This document shows positions 17,645 through 25,800 of a DNA stretch of 48,057 bases, in pieces (the stretch's first letter is position 1; the number at the start of each line of letters is the position of its first letter). Location: positions 1-48,057 of the forward strand of contig JABXHO010000031.1 of NCBI GenBank assembly GCA_013373595.1. Reading direction: 5' to 3'. The position numbers were made by a program, and so were the translations under genes. The notes under the pieces were generated by a model. It had not been told where the DNA came from and ran no database searches. It saw nothing but the letters and a program-made list of their open reading frames with translations. The DNA is from Flavobacteriales bacterium (lineage in GTDB: Bacteria > Bacteroidota > Bacteroidia > Flavobacteriales_D > Crocinitomicaceae).

Positions 17645-17757
17645 GGGCGTTCCCCAAACCATTCCTGACGTCTTGGTTGGGTCGCGTCTTCCGCTGTATC
17701 TCCGACACCCCGAAAACAATCGGGATGATCGGAGGATGCCGCTTCAACCGCTAACGC
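17645..17757. repeat. Structured intergenic element, about 113 bp
   Basis: The element is bounded by GCGTT (17647-17651) and AACGC (17753-17757) in inverted orientation. Inside it has a smaller stem (CCCAAACC with GGTTGGG) and a nested hairpin in which ATCTCCGA (17698-17705) pairs with TCGGAGGAT (17729-17737) and CCCGA (17709-17713) pairs with TCGGG (17720-17724). From memory, very similar GGGCGTTCCC...GGGTCG...CTTCCGCT...CTAACGC elements recur between genes of many flavobacteria. It fills most of the gap between serS and the lipoprotein gene. No second copy was noticed in this window. Confidence 0.5.
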
Positions 17758-17772
17758 AACATCCGTTAGAAA

Positions 17773-17806
17773 TAAAAAAAACGCTCATCCGAAAAAGATG
17801 AGCGCT
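17773..17806 (-). terminator. serS terminator
   Basis: On the minus strand GCGCTCATC pairs with GATGAGCG around a T-rich loop and is followed by eight T. It lies about 25 nt after the serS stop at 17830. Confidence 0.9.
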
Positions 17807-17829
17807 TCAAGTATGTGTAAATTCTGAAC

Positions 17830-19101
17830 CTACGAGATCTTCGTAAATCCAGTGTAAGGATGCAATGCTTCAGGAATTTCAATTCCATCTTCTGTTTGGA
17901 AGTTTTCTAACAACGCGGCCATAATTCGTGGCAATGCCAAAGCAGAACCATTCAATGTGTGACACAGTTGTGTTTTCTTATCTGCATTTTTGAAACGTAG
18001 CTTCAAGCGGTTTGCTTGGAAGGTATCGAAACGAGACACAGAACTTACTTCAAGCCATTTGTCTTGTGCAGCAGAATACACTTCGAAATCGTAAGTCATG
18101 GCAGAAGTAAATCCGCAATCGCCACCACACAAACGAAGAATTCTGTACTGAAGTCCAAGTTTCTCCAACAATCCTTTCACGTGATCAACCATTTCATTCA
18201 AGGCCGCTTCCGTGTTGTTTGGGTGTTCCAAGCGCACGATTTCCACTTTGTCGAACTGGTGCAAACGGTTCAATCCACGAACGTCAGAACCGTAAGAACC
18301 TGCTTCACGACGGAAACAAGGTGTGTATCCTGTCAATTTGATCGAGAAATCTTCATTCGGAAGAATTACGTTGCGGTACAAGTTGGTAATAGGAACTTCC
18401 GCGGTTGGAATCAAATAAAGATCATCACGCGAGTCGTGATACATTTGTCCTTCTTTGTCTGGCAATTGACCTGTTGCAATCGCAGACGCTTCATTTACCA
18501 TGTGTGGTGGAATCACTTCCTCGTAACCAGCTGTTTCTGCTTCTGCCAAAAAGAAGTTAATCAATGCGCGTTGCAATTTCGCTCCTTTTCCTCGGTAAAC
18601 AGGGAATCCAGCTCCAGTGATCTTTACACCCAATTCAAAATCGATCAAGTTGTAATCTGCAGCAAGCTCCCAGTGTGGTTTAGCTGCAAATGAAAATGCA
18701 GGTGGTGCTCCATGCGTTTCAACAATTTCATTGTCTTCCTCACTTTTTCCAGCTTTCACCAACTCATTTGGCACGTTTGGAAGCTGATACATCAATTCTT
18801 GAATCTGTGCATCAATGCCATCCACTTTCGTTTTTAATTCGGCTTCAGAAGTTTTTAGCTCGCCCGTTTTCGCTTTTGCAGCATTTGCTTCTTCTTGCTT
18901 TCCTGCCTTAAACAATTGCCCAATCTCTTTCGAAATCTGATTCATTTCTGCAGCAATGGATTCCAATGCTGTTTTTGAAGTTCTCCATTCTTGATCCAGT
19001 TCAAGAATCTTCTCGATGATTGGCGCAGCATCAAAGTGACGTTTTTTTAGTCCTTCAATGATGCCGTCTTTGTCTGTGCGAATACGTTGTATTTCTAACA
19101 T
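17830..19101 (-). CDS. serS: Seryl-tRNA synthetase
   Basis: A 423-residue class II aminoacyl-tRNA synthetase that charges tRNA-Ser. The N-terminal long coiled-coil arm (about 25-105, with SEAELKTKVDGIDAQIQELM) binds the tRNA; the catalytic core has class II motif 2 (TGYTPCFRREAGSYGSDVRG) and motif 3 (LCHTLNGSALALPRIMAALL), plus the serine/ATP site sequence TAEVPITNLYRNVI. The length equals the bacterial norm. It is transcribed alone with a strong terminator and ends in the usual IPEALHPYTG. No anomalies were seen. Confidence 0.97.
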   Translation of the reverse strand: MLEIQRIRTDKDGIIEGLKKRHFDAAPIIEKILELDQEWRTSKTALESIAAEMNQISKEIGQLFKAGKQEEANAAKAKTGELKTSEAELKTKVDGIDAQIQELMYQLPNVPNELVKAGKSEEDNEIVETHGAPPAFSFAAKPHWELAADYNLIDFELGVKITGAGFPVYRGKGAKLQRALINFFLAEAETAGYEEVIPPHMVNEASAIATGQLPDKEGQMYHDSRDDLYLIPTAEVPITNLYRNVILPNEDFSIKLTGYTPCFRREAGSYGSDVRGLNRLHQFDKVEIVRLEHPNNTEAALNEMVDHVKGLLEKLGLQYRILRLCGGDCGFTSAMTYDFEVYSAAQDKWLEVSSVSRFDTFQANRLKLRFKNADKKTQLCHTLNGSALALPRIMAALLENFQTEDGIEIPEALHPYTGFTKIS

Positions 19102-19119
19102 TGTAAATAATTTATATTG

Positions 19120-19151
19120 ACCCGAGCGTTGAGCCTGTCGAAGGTCGAAGT
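19120..19151. repeat. Dispersed CTGAGC/CGAAG-type repeat upstream of serS
   Basis: GAGCGTTGAGCCTGTCGAAG with GACC/GGTC flanks is a third variant of the small repeat present in the CRISPR long repeats and between dnaE and dinB. It lies about 20 bp upstream of the serS start, in the rpmA-serS gap. Confidence 0.6.
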
Positions 19152-19203
19152 GCGAATTTAATGAATGTCCCCAAATTTTGCTTCGGAAAACAGGTTAGGA
19201 TAA

Positions 19204-19242
19204 ATAAAAAATCCCATTCCGAAGGCTATCGGAACGGGATTA
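19204..19242 (-). terminator. rplU-rpmA operon terminator
   Basis: On the minus strand AATCCCGTTCCG (19241-19230) pairs with CGGAATGGGATT (19221-19210) around an 8-nt loop and runs into TTTTTTATTTA. It lies 23 nt past the rpmA stop. Confidence 0.9.
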
Positions 19243-19264
19243 ATACCAATACGGTTGCGTTCAA

Positions 19265-19534
19265 TTAAGCCTCAGCAGTTTCAAATGGAACTACCGATAC
19301 AAACGAACGATTATTTTTCTTTTTACGGAATTCTACTACACCGTCAGTCAAAGCAAACAAGGTGTGGTCTTTACCAATACCTACGTTTTCACCTGGGTGG
19401 TGCTGTGTTCCTCTTTGGCGAACAATAATGTTTCCTGCAATTGCAGCTTGTCCTCCGAAGATTTTAACTCCTAATCTTTTACTTTCTGACTCACGACCGT
19501 TCTTAGAACTACCGACTCCTTTTTTATGTGCCAT
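19265..19534 (-). CDS. rpmA: 50S ribosomal protein L27
   Basis: An 89-residue ribosomal protein. The start [20 protein letters not shown] is the conserved L27 N terminus that reaches toward the peptidyl-transferase centre, with no N-terminal extension needing cleavage of the firmicute kind. [21 protein letters not shown] and [11 protein letters not shown] are the signature blocks. It is the second gene of the rplU-rpmA operon, ending in a strong terminator. Confidence 0.97.
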   Translation of the reverse strand: MAHKKGVGSSKNGRESESKRLGVKIFGGQAAIAGNIIVRQRGTQHHPGENVGIGKDHTLFALTDGVVEFRKKKNNRSFVSVVPFETAEA

Positions 19535-19557
19535 CGTTTTTCGTTTTTATGCCTTCT

Positions 19558-19590
19558 CCCAATTATTTCCAATAACTATCGGAATTGGGG
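19558..19590 (-). other. Hairpin between rplU and rpmA
   Basis: CCCAATT and AATTGGG form a stem enclosing CCGATAGTTATTGG-type sequence (minus strand). There is no T-run, so it is more likely an RNA-processing or stability hairpin between the two ribosomal cistrons than a terminator. Confidence 0.4.
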
Positions 19591-19601
19591 TCAGGTGTCA
19601 T

Positions 19602-19913
19602 TTATGCTTTTATATCGTTAATCGTTAGAGCAGTGAACTGCTGACGATGTCCGTTTTTCTTTCTGTAACCTTTTCTTCGTTTCTTTTTGAAAACGATTAC
19701 TTTGTCACCTTTAACGTGCGAGTCTACTGTTGCAGTAACTTTTGCACCTTTTATAGCTGGGGCGCCAAGTGAAACTTTACCATCGTTGTCTACTAAAAGA
19801 ACTTTATCGAAGTTTACCTTCTTTCCTTCTTCTGCATCCAAACGGTGAACAAAGATCTTTTGGTCTTTTTGCACCTTAAATTGCTGCCCTGCTATCTCTA
19901 CAATTGCGTACAT
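19602..19913 (-). CDS. rplU: 50S ribosomal protein L21
   Basis: A 103-residue ribosomal protein of the large subunit. [20 protein letters not shown] opens as in all L21, and the basic block [20 protein letters not shown] binds 23S rRNA. The length is standard. First gene of the rplU-rpmA operon, with a well-placed promoter just upstream. Confidence 0.97.
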   Translation of the reverse strand: MYAIVEIAGQQFKVQKDQKIFVHRLDAEEGKKVNFDKVLLVDNDGKVSLGAPAIKGAKVTATVDSHVKGDKVIVFKKKRRKGYRKKNGHRQQFTALTINDIKA

Positions 19914-19955
19914 AATAGCTTATTTAATGTTTTAATATCCCGAAAAATCGGAGGA

Positions 19956-19985
19956 CAAAGATAGGAGTTTTTATTAACAATGCAA
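19956..19985 (-). promoter_or_regulatory. rplU-rpmA promoter
   Basis: On the minus strand TTG (19985-19983), 19 bp, then TATCTTTG (19963-19956), matching the Bacteroidota -33/-7 pattern. The predicted transcript starts about 35-40 nt before the rplU ATG. Confidence 0.7.
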
Positions 19986-20035
19986 CGTTGAAGCGCTAAA
20001 ATGTGTGATTTCCTCACCAATCAAATTCGATTCCT

Positions 20036-21463
20036 TCAATTTTTGCGTTTTTTCAAGCGCATCATTTGGAAATAACTCACGTTTGATGCCAATACGAAGT
20101 AGATAAATTTAGGAAGGTTTGTGAGTTTCCCTTTTTTGATTTTCTGGAGCAGTTGTTTTTGTCGGAATCGTCGATGCAGAAAGCGATGTAGCTTTTTGTA
20201 AAACGCAGGTGAGTACGTGCCTTTATACATCAAGAGCAATTCGTCGGAATCTTCCCAGTTTGCTTTCTCTTCTAACTGAGAGGAAACAATGTCGTAGAAT
20301 TTCGTTCCGGGTAAAGGATAAGAAACGGAAACACCAATGTCATGCGGCATCAGCTCGAAAAGCATGTCCAATGTAAGCTGAATGTCTTCCATGGTTTCTC
20401 CGAGGTAGCCAAACTGTAGGAAAAAGCAGGGCTTAATTCCGTGCTCCTTCATCAACCGCGTCGATTCGTAGATTTGTTCTACGTCCGTTCCCTTATCCAT
20501 CGCGTCCAAGATCTTCTGCGAGCCACTTTCGGCTCCAATCCACACTTCGTCACATCCTGATTCTGCCAGTGCTGTGATGGTGTCTTCTTTCAAAAGTAAA
20601 TCCGCACGCGACTGAATTTTGTACTTCAACTCAATATTTTCTTCTTTCAACAGGCGATTGAATTCCTGTACCCAGTTGGGTTTGAGTCCAAAAATGTCAT
20701 CACAAAACCAAATGTGATCGAATTGAAAAAAGGTATGGATGAGCTTAATCTCGGAAACAACATGTTCTGGAGATCGACTATTGTATCGATTTCCGTAAAT
20801 CGGCTTGGCGCACCAATTGCATTTGTATGGACAACCACGCGTTGTTGCCAAGTTGATCGAAAAATAACCGTGTTGACTCCATGCGTTTTGATAATCTTCA
20901 ATCTGAATCAAATCCCAAGCAGGGAGAGGTAGTTCGTCCAAATGTACCATCACCTTTCGAGGCGGAGTGCGTTCACTTTTCGAATCGTTTGAATAAGCGA
21001 GTCCATTAACGGAAGCAACATCGCCATTCGTTTGAATGCATTGAATGAGTTCCAATAAGGTTTGGTCGGCTTCTCCCAATAATACTTCGTCTGCACCTCT
21101 GGAAAGATAACTTTCAAAGTGGTCGGTAGAATCGCTGCTTGAAACAATCACGTGTATGTTGCGTTCCTTTGCAAAAGCGATCATTTCGTACGCCGCCTCT
21201 CTCATCTTCGTGAGGCACATCTTCGTAAGGTAGTTGAATCCATCATCGTAAATCACCAAAACATCGGGTTGCTGGCGATCTAATTCAGGGATAATCTCCG
21301 AAGCAGAACGACGAAAATTGGTATCGAAAAGCGATACGTCAAATCCGTTCTTCCGAAGAAGTGAAGCAGCTTGTATTGTTGCAAGTGGCGGATACGGCTT
21401 GCTTTGTTCCCATTGCTTCTGATCGAAATGCAGAAAATAGCTATGTGTGAAAAGTACATTCAT
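20036..21463 (-). CDS. Cobalamin-binding-type radical SAM protein A
   Basis: A 475-residue class B radical SAM protein. Residues about 1-150 form the B12-binding Rossmann-type domain (KPYPPLATIQAASLLRKNGF, then GADEVLLGEADQTLLELI); the DxHxxG base-on motif is absent, as in most of this class. The radical SAM core begins at TTRGCPYKCNWCAKP, whose CxxxCxxC (C211, C215, C218) holds the 4Fe-4S cluster; DEVWIGAESGSQKILDAMDKG and a GYLGET loop follow. The C-terminal tail is helical and basic. Its start overlaps the stop of the nucleotidyltransferase gene by ATGA. It is a clear paralogue of the protein at 34891-36276. The reaction is unknown; methylation or ring rearrangement at unactivated carbon is typical of the class. 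Confidence 0.88.
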   Translation of the reverse strand: MNVLFTHSYFLHFDQKQWEQSKPYPPLATIQAASLLRKNGFDVSLFDTNFRRSASEIIPELDRQQPDVLVIYDDGFNYLTKMCLTKMREAAYEMIAFAKERNIHVIVSSSDSTDHFESYLSRGADEVLLGEADQTLLELIQCIQTNGDVASVNGLAYSNDSKSERTPPRKVMVHLDELPLPAWDLIQIEDYQNAWSQHGYFSINLATTRGCPYKCNWCAKPIYGNRYNSRSPEHVVSEIKLIHTFFQFDHIWFCDDIFGLKPNWVQEFNRLLKEENIELKYKIQSRADLLLKEDTITALAESGCDEVWIGAESGSQKILDAMDKGTDVEQIYESTRLMKEHGIKPCFFLQFGYLGETMEDIQLTLDMLFELMPHDIGVSVSYPLPGTKFYDIVSSQLEEKANWEDSDELLLMYKGTYSPAFYKKLHRFLHRRFRQKQLLQKIKKGKLTNLPKFIYFVLASNVSYFQMMRLKKRKN

Positions 21464-22350
21464 TTCGTGGGCTCAAAGTTATCAATTCGGGTTTGATATT
21501 CTTGCAAAACCTTGCTTTGGAAATCTCTCGGATGATGTTTCGAAACTCCTCGGTTCGTGCGCATGGTCAATTCAAACTTATCCGCATCAAAGTTTTTGAA
21601 TTTCTGCTGCCAACGCTTGTATGTCTTTTTCATGAAGAATAAGTCTATACGATCGCCAAAGCCACCAAAGAAAAATGATTCGGGGATTTTCTTGAAAGTA
21701 AACCCTTTTTTCGGTTCGAGTGGCAACAATTTGGAGTGCGAAAGTTGTCCTGGAACGAACTCCTGCGTCCAATTGTTTTTTTGCTTTACCTCATTCATGA
21801 GTGCTGAGTTATAGACGGTAATCAGCGATTTGACCTCAATGGCAGTAAAGATGTTTTTATCAATTATTTCCAAGTTGTTTTCATCCACAAAATAATTGAG
21901 ACAAAAGTATTTTCGCGAGTTCAGCAAGAAGACCTTCTTGAAAAGAACCAATAACGTTCGGCAAACCCAAAGGCGATTGGCTGCAGTGATGATGAAATAA
22001 TCAATATCACCATCTTCGGGCATAACATTTTTAGATAATGACCCGGAAATGGCTACGCCTCGAACAAAAGGAAACGCTTTAATTAATCTCAAATAGCGCG
22101 GTAATTTTTGATAATAGCTTTGCGCTCTGTCTTCCTTTTCATTTCGAATCGAAATTTGTTCTGAAATCGTTTCACGAATTCCGTAGAGATCATCCTGGCG
22201 GAAAACAACTCCTTTTTCAATCAATGTTTCCAGAGTGGCATGAATTTTCTTCTCGTCTTCCTCGTGCGCAAGCGCTTTGAGTTCACGCACCGATAAGGGG
22301 TGATTGAACACATCAAAATAACACAAGAAACGAAGTAATTTCAATTCCAT
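21460..22350 (-). CDS. Winged-helix protein with pol-beta nucleotidyltransferase domain
   Basis: About 296 residues. The N terminus (1-70, LLRFLCYFDVFNHPLSVREL ... LIEKGVVFRQDDLYGI) reads as a winged helix. It is followed by GVAISGSLSKNVMPEDGDID, the GS...DxD signature of the pol-beta nucleotidyltransferase fold (about 97-120), and a helical C terminus. The third acidic residue was not located with certainty. ATG 22350 is used; the codon before it is TTG. The gene is coupled by ATGA overlap to the radical SAM gene, so the two should act together, perhaps by nucleotidyl transfer to a glycan precursor, lipid head group or protein. Function is not known to me. Confidence 0.65.
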   Translation of the reverse strand: MELKLLRFLCYFDVFNHPLSVRELKALAHEEDEKKIHATLETLIEKGVVFRQDDLYGIRETISEQISIRNEKEDRAQSYYQKLPRYLRLIKAFPFVRGVAISGSLSKNVMPEDGDIDYFIITAANRLWVCRTLLVLFKKVFLLNSRKYFCLNYFVDENNLEIIDKNIFTAIEVKSLITVYNSALMNEVKQKNNWTQEFVPGQLSHSKLLPLEPKKGFTFKKIPESFFFGGFGDRIDLFFMKKTYKRWQQKFKNFDADKFELTMRTNRGVSKHHPRDFQSKVLQEYQTRIDNFEPTK

Positions 22351-22486
22351 CAAGGAAGGGAAGTTAGATTATTGAATGGCTTAAAATTAGTGAATAAAAT
22401 ACTGGGAATGCTGATCATACGATTTCATGTTTTATCCAATTGCAACAAAAAAGGAGTTTGAAATAGTGGGAGTTACTCCATAATCG

Positions 22487-22494
22487 TAAATTTG
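22487..22494 (+). promoter_or_regulatory. -7 box abutting the glycosylphosphotransferase start
   Basis: TAAATTTG fits TAnnTTTG and ends only 5 nt before the ATG at 22500, so transcription would start at or very near the start codon: a leaderless message, unless translation starts further in. No TTG is found at the -33 spacing. Confidence 0.4.
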
Positions 22495-22499
22495 TTGAG

Positions 22500-23864
22500 A
22501 TGCCTCAGCTCATAAATAGATCACTCAAATCCATTAAAACGCTTGCCGAAAGAAGTAGGGTGTTTCCCAAGTTTTTTCATTATTTCGCAGCGTCACTATT
22601 GTTGGATTTAGCGTTTTTAGGCATTTCATCGTTTGTCTTTCTTTCTGAGCATTTCTGGGCTTGGATAGCTCTTTTTTGGACGGTTTCCAGCATTTTGAAA
22701 TACCCTCCAATGCGTGACCGACGTTTTGTACGGTATGCTGCGATTTTTAGCTTGACATTAATCCAATTGTTGATTTTTGGAGTGCTTTACACGGGGTTTT
22801 CCAGTCTTGAAATGGAGGTGTGGAGCCGGGAATATTTGATGGATGTACTGGTTCTATTCGGCACCTTGATTTTTAGTAAAATGTTTTTCGTCTACCTCGT
22901 TCGATTGTATCGAAAGTCGGGGTATGGATACAATCGCTTCCTAATGATTGGAAATAGAGAGGAGCTGAAAGTGATAGCGGACTTAATTGAGGATCAGCAA
23001 TACAGCGGCTGTCAGCTTGATGAAATTTTGGAGGCACAGCCATCGATAAAAGAGTTGGAGCGGAGGATTACGGAGAATGCCTTGAATGAGATTTATTGCT
23101 CCGCTGACATCAAGGATTATTTGTGGCTGACAGATGTGCTCAATCTGACGAGTAAGTACGGAGTGAGTTTGTATATCGTTTCCGATGCGAAGCAGTTTCA
23201 GAATTGGCGTTCCATCACGAGTGTCAACCGTGAAGTGTTGCATGGCACGATGCAGTACTTTCCCTTGTTAGATAAGCGAAATATGGTGATCAAGCGTGTG
23301 TTTGATCTTGTGCTTTCGGTTGTCGTGATTTTGGGTGTTTTGTCGTGGTTGATACCGATTTTAGCCATCATTATTCGCTTGGAATCGAAAGGTCCCGTCT
23401 TTTTCCTTCAAGCAAGAGCAGGTCGAGGTGGTGAGTTGTTCAAGTGCATCAAATTCCGTTCAATGCTTCCTTCGAAGCATTTTGTGCAAGCGAAAAAAGG
23501 GGATCAACGCATCACGAAGTTTGGAGCGTTTTTACGTCGAACAAGTTTGGATGAGTTCCCACAATTCTTCAATGTGTTTTTGGGACAGATGTCGATTGTT
23601 GGGCCGCGCCCGCATGTGAAGCAGTTAAATGATAAATTTGTAAACGAAATTCAGAATTACGACGATCGTTTATTGGTGAAACCCGGAATTACAGGACTTT
23701 CTCAAGTGATGGGGTATCGAGGTGAAACCCGCGACTTGGAATCGATGGCCGATCGAATTCGAGTAGATTTGAGCTACATTAAAAATTGGTCGTTGCTGGT
23801 GGATATTAAAATTGTTTTGAAAACGATCACACACGTACTGTTAAAACGAGAGAATGCCTACTAA
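22500..23864 (+). CDS. Polyprenyl-phosphate glycosylphosphotransferase (priming enzyme)
   Basis: A 454-residue membrane enzyme of the WbaP/WcaJ/PglC family that moves a sugar phosphate from a nucleotide sugar to undecaprenyl phosphate, starting lipid-linked glycan assembly. Four or so N-terminal membrane segments (about 25-145) lead into a Rossmann-like central domain (YNRFLMIGNREELKVIADL), then a re-entrant hydrophobic segment (266-290) and the bacterial sugar-transferase domain with KCIKFRSM, the DE catalytic pair (RTSLDEFPQFFNVFLGQM, D351 and E352) and GPRPH. This is the long WbaP-like form. Its stop overlaps the next gene by 11 bp. Sugar specificity cannot be read. Confidence 0.92.
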   Translation: MPQLINRSLKSIKTLAERSRVFPKFFHYFAASLLLDLAFLGISSFVFLSEHFWAWIALFWTVSSILKYPPMRDRRFVRYAAIFSLTLIQLLIFGVLYTGFSSLEMEVWSREYLMDVLVLFGTLIFSKMFFVYLVRLYRKSGYGYNRFLMIGNREELKVIADLIEDQQYSGCQLDEILEAQPSIKELERRITENALNEIYCSADIKDYLWLTDVLNLTSKYGVSLYIVSDAKQFQNWRSITSVNREVLHGTMQYFPLLDKRNMVIKRVFDLVLSVVVILGVLSWLIPILAIIIRLESKGPVFFLQARAGRGGELFKCIKFRSMLPSKHFVQAKKGDQRITKFGAFLRRTSLDEFPQFFNVFLGQMSIVGPRPHVKQLNDKFVNEIQNYDDRLLVKPGITGLSQVMGYRGETRDLESMADRIRVDLSYIKNWSLLVDIKIVLKTITHVLLKRENAY

Positions 23865-24636
23865 AAAAGCGTATTCAAGAGAGGAAGATGTAAAGGTGTT
23901 GGGAATCCCATTTTTTTCGGGAAATGTCGATCGTGCGTGTACATTTGTCTTGGATGGATGCCGTGAAGAAGTCTATGAAAATCGTTGCGTCAGTGCAACG
24001 GGCGCCCACGGAATGGTGATCTCAAAAAAGGATCAAGCCTTCAAGGAAACCTTGTTGAGCTTCTACTTGAATCTTCCAGATGGAATGCCTGGTGTTTGGG
24101 TGGGGAGACGAAAAGGAGCCAAAAACATGGAGCGTTGCTCGGGACCATTGTTTTTTGAGCGATTGATGGCGGCTTCTGCAAATGAAAACGTAACGCACTT
24201 TTTCTGTGGAGGAAAAGAAGGTGTGGCAGACGAATTGAAGAAGTCATGCGAGGAGAAATTCCAGAATTCCAACGTAGTTGGAACCTTTTGTCCCCCTTTC
24301 AAGAAGGTAGATGAATTCGATTATGCGGCAATAGCAGAGGAAATCAATGCGAAGAATCCAGATGTGGTATGGATTGGTTTGAGTACACCGAAACAAGAGG
24401 TGTTTGCCCGAAATTTGGCGAAATTCACAACCGTAAAATACATCGTTACCGTTGGTGCAGCATTCGATTTTCATACAGGAAAGGTCAAAACGGCTCCGAA
24501 ATTTATTCAGAAGATCGGAATGGAATGGTTCTACCGAATGTGTAGTGAACCAAGAAGGCTATTCAAGCGCTATTTTGAGGTGGTACCCAAGTTTATATTT
24601 TATGCAATCGGCGATTTAATGCGGAAGGAGAAGTAG
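23854..24636 (+). CDS. WecG/TagA/CpsF family glycosyltransferase
   Basis: A 260-residue GT26 enzyme that typically adds the second sugar to the lipid-linked primer. VSATGAHGMVISKKD, NLPDGMPGVWVGR (the conserved Asp of the active site), FFCGGKEGVADELKKS, PDVVWIGLSTPKQEVF and VGAAFDFHTGKVKTAPK are family blocks. It is translationally coupled (11-bp overlap) to the priming enzyme, fitting the expected order of reactions. The C-terminal EWFYRMCSEPRRLFKRY is the membrane-associating tail seen in TagA. Convergent with the GT4 gene at 24640, 3 bp away. Confidence 0.92.
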   Translation: MPTKKAYSREEDVKVLGIPFFSGNVDRACTFVLDGCREEVYENRCVSATGAHGMVISKKDQAFKETLLSFYLNLPDGMPGVWVGRRKGAKNMERCSGPLFFERLMAASANENVTHFFCGGKEGVADELKKSCEEKFQNSNVVGTFCPPFKKVDEFDYAAIAEEINAKNPDVVWIGLSTPKQEVFARNLAKFTTVKYIVTVGAAFDFHTGKVKTAPKFIQKIGMEWFYRMCSEPRRLFKRYFEVVPKFIFYAIGDLMRKEK

Positions 24637-24639
24637 GTG

Positions 24640-25800
24640 CTACTTTTTGTTAATCACGGTATTGTAGCAATCCATTAACCTTTCATAGTTTCTTTCTCTA
24701 CTGTACAGCTTTTCAAAATCAGCAAAGGCCGTCTCTGCAATTTTTCTTGACATTTCTTCATTCTTCATTAACAATTGAATGGATGACAGTAATTCATCTG
24801 CCGAATTGGCTTCAAACAAAAGTCCATTCTCTTGGTGCGATATAATCGTTTGCATTGCACCAAGATTACTTGCAACAACAGGTGTTTTGTGAGCAAATGC
24901 TTCCAAAATGGTCATGGGCATGCCTTCATAACAGAGCGATGGGAAAAGGAGTGCTTTTGCTTGTTGGATCAATGTTAATACTTCATCGTGCGGGCGTTTC
25001 CCGAGCAATTCTACCTTTGGCAAGTCGCGAAGTTGTGCTTCCATCGGGCCTTCTCCAACGATCTTCAATGGGATATCCAATTCCTTACTGATTTCCACAA
25101 ACAACTGAATGCCTTTGTTCTCTTCCAATCGCCCAACGTAAATTAAATACGGTTCAATCTTACCTTCGGTAACTTCTGTTGAAGGTGCTTTCACAAAGTT
25201 GGGCTTCACAACCAACTTCTCTTCGGGCAGTCCACTTTCGATAAACTTACTTTTTGCAAATTCGGTAAAGCAGAAATAAGCATCAACGTGTTTCGTCCAT
25301 GTGCGATCGGCTTTGTTCTTTTCAATCATGCGCGCTACAGCGTAAGTCTGCGTATATGAATGGCGATAGCACTTCTTCGGAACGGAATGATAGGCTGACT
25401 TTCCAAGGCATTCTTCGCATACTTTTCCTTCGCGAAGGAACAATCCATTGGTGCAAATGAGTCGGTAATTGTGAAGCGTTTGTACAACGGGCACCTTGGA
25501 ATCTTTACACGCTTTATAGATGGATGGGGAGATGAGCGGTAAGAAGTTGTGCACGTGACATACGTTTGGTCGTGTCAATCGGATCAACTCCATGGCTTCA
25601 TCGTAGGTTTTTTGCGACCAAGTAGTTGAGTACAGCAATCCCATTTTTCGAAAAAAGGAATAGTCATTGATTTCTTCGTTGTGCTTGTAAAATGGAATTA
25701 CTTCATGACCGTTTTCTTCAAGGAGCGCTTTTTCGTTGGCAACAACAGTGTCTTCTCCTCCCGAGAGCTGGTAATAATTATGTACTTGAAGAATTTTCAT
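24640..25800 (-). CDS. Glycosyltransferase family 4
   Basis: A 386-residue GT-B enzyme. MKILQVHNYYQLSGGEDTVV begins the acceptor domain; the frame extends 13 codons upstream, but ATG 25800 overlaps the upstream stop (ATGA) and fits the family start. A Cys cluster (GKVCEECLGKSAYHSVPKKC) follows the LHNYRLICTNGLFLR segment, as in many O-antigen GT4 enzymes, and may bind a metal. The donor domain has YVGRLEENKGI and the EX7E motif near SLCYEGMPMTILEAFA. It is the last gene of the minus-strand operon 24640-30672 and would add a hexose or similar to the growing repeat unit. Confidence 0.9.
   Translation of the reverse strand: MKILQVHNYYQLSGGEDTVVANEKALLEENGHEVIPFYKHNEEINDYSFFRKMGLLYSTTWSQKTYDEAMELIRLTRPNVCHVHNFLPLISPSIYKACKDSKVPVVQTLHNYRLICTNGLFLREGKVCEECLGKSAYHSVPKKCYRHSYTQTYAVARMIEKNKADRTWTKHVDAYFCFTEFAKSKFIESGLPEEKLVVKPNFVKAPSTEVTEGKIEPYLIYVGRLEENKGIQLFVEISKELDIPLKIVGEGPMEAQLRDLPKVELLGKRPHDEVLTLIQQAKALLFPSLCYEGMPMTILEAFAHKTPVVASNLGAMQTIISHQENGLLFEANSADELLSSIQLLMKNEEMSRKIAETAFADFEKLYSRERNYERLMDCYNTVINKK

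Noticed and set aside
24063-24302. Minus-strand open frames inside the WecG/TagA gene and similar overlaps across the window
   Set aside because: They are antisense shadows of genes with firm family motifs and have low-complexity or unbalanced composition.
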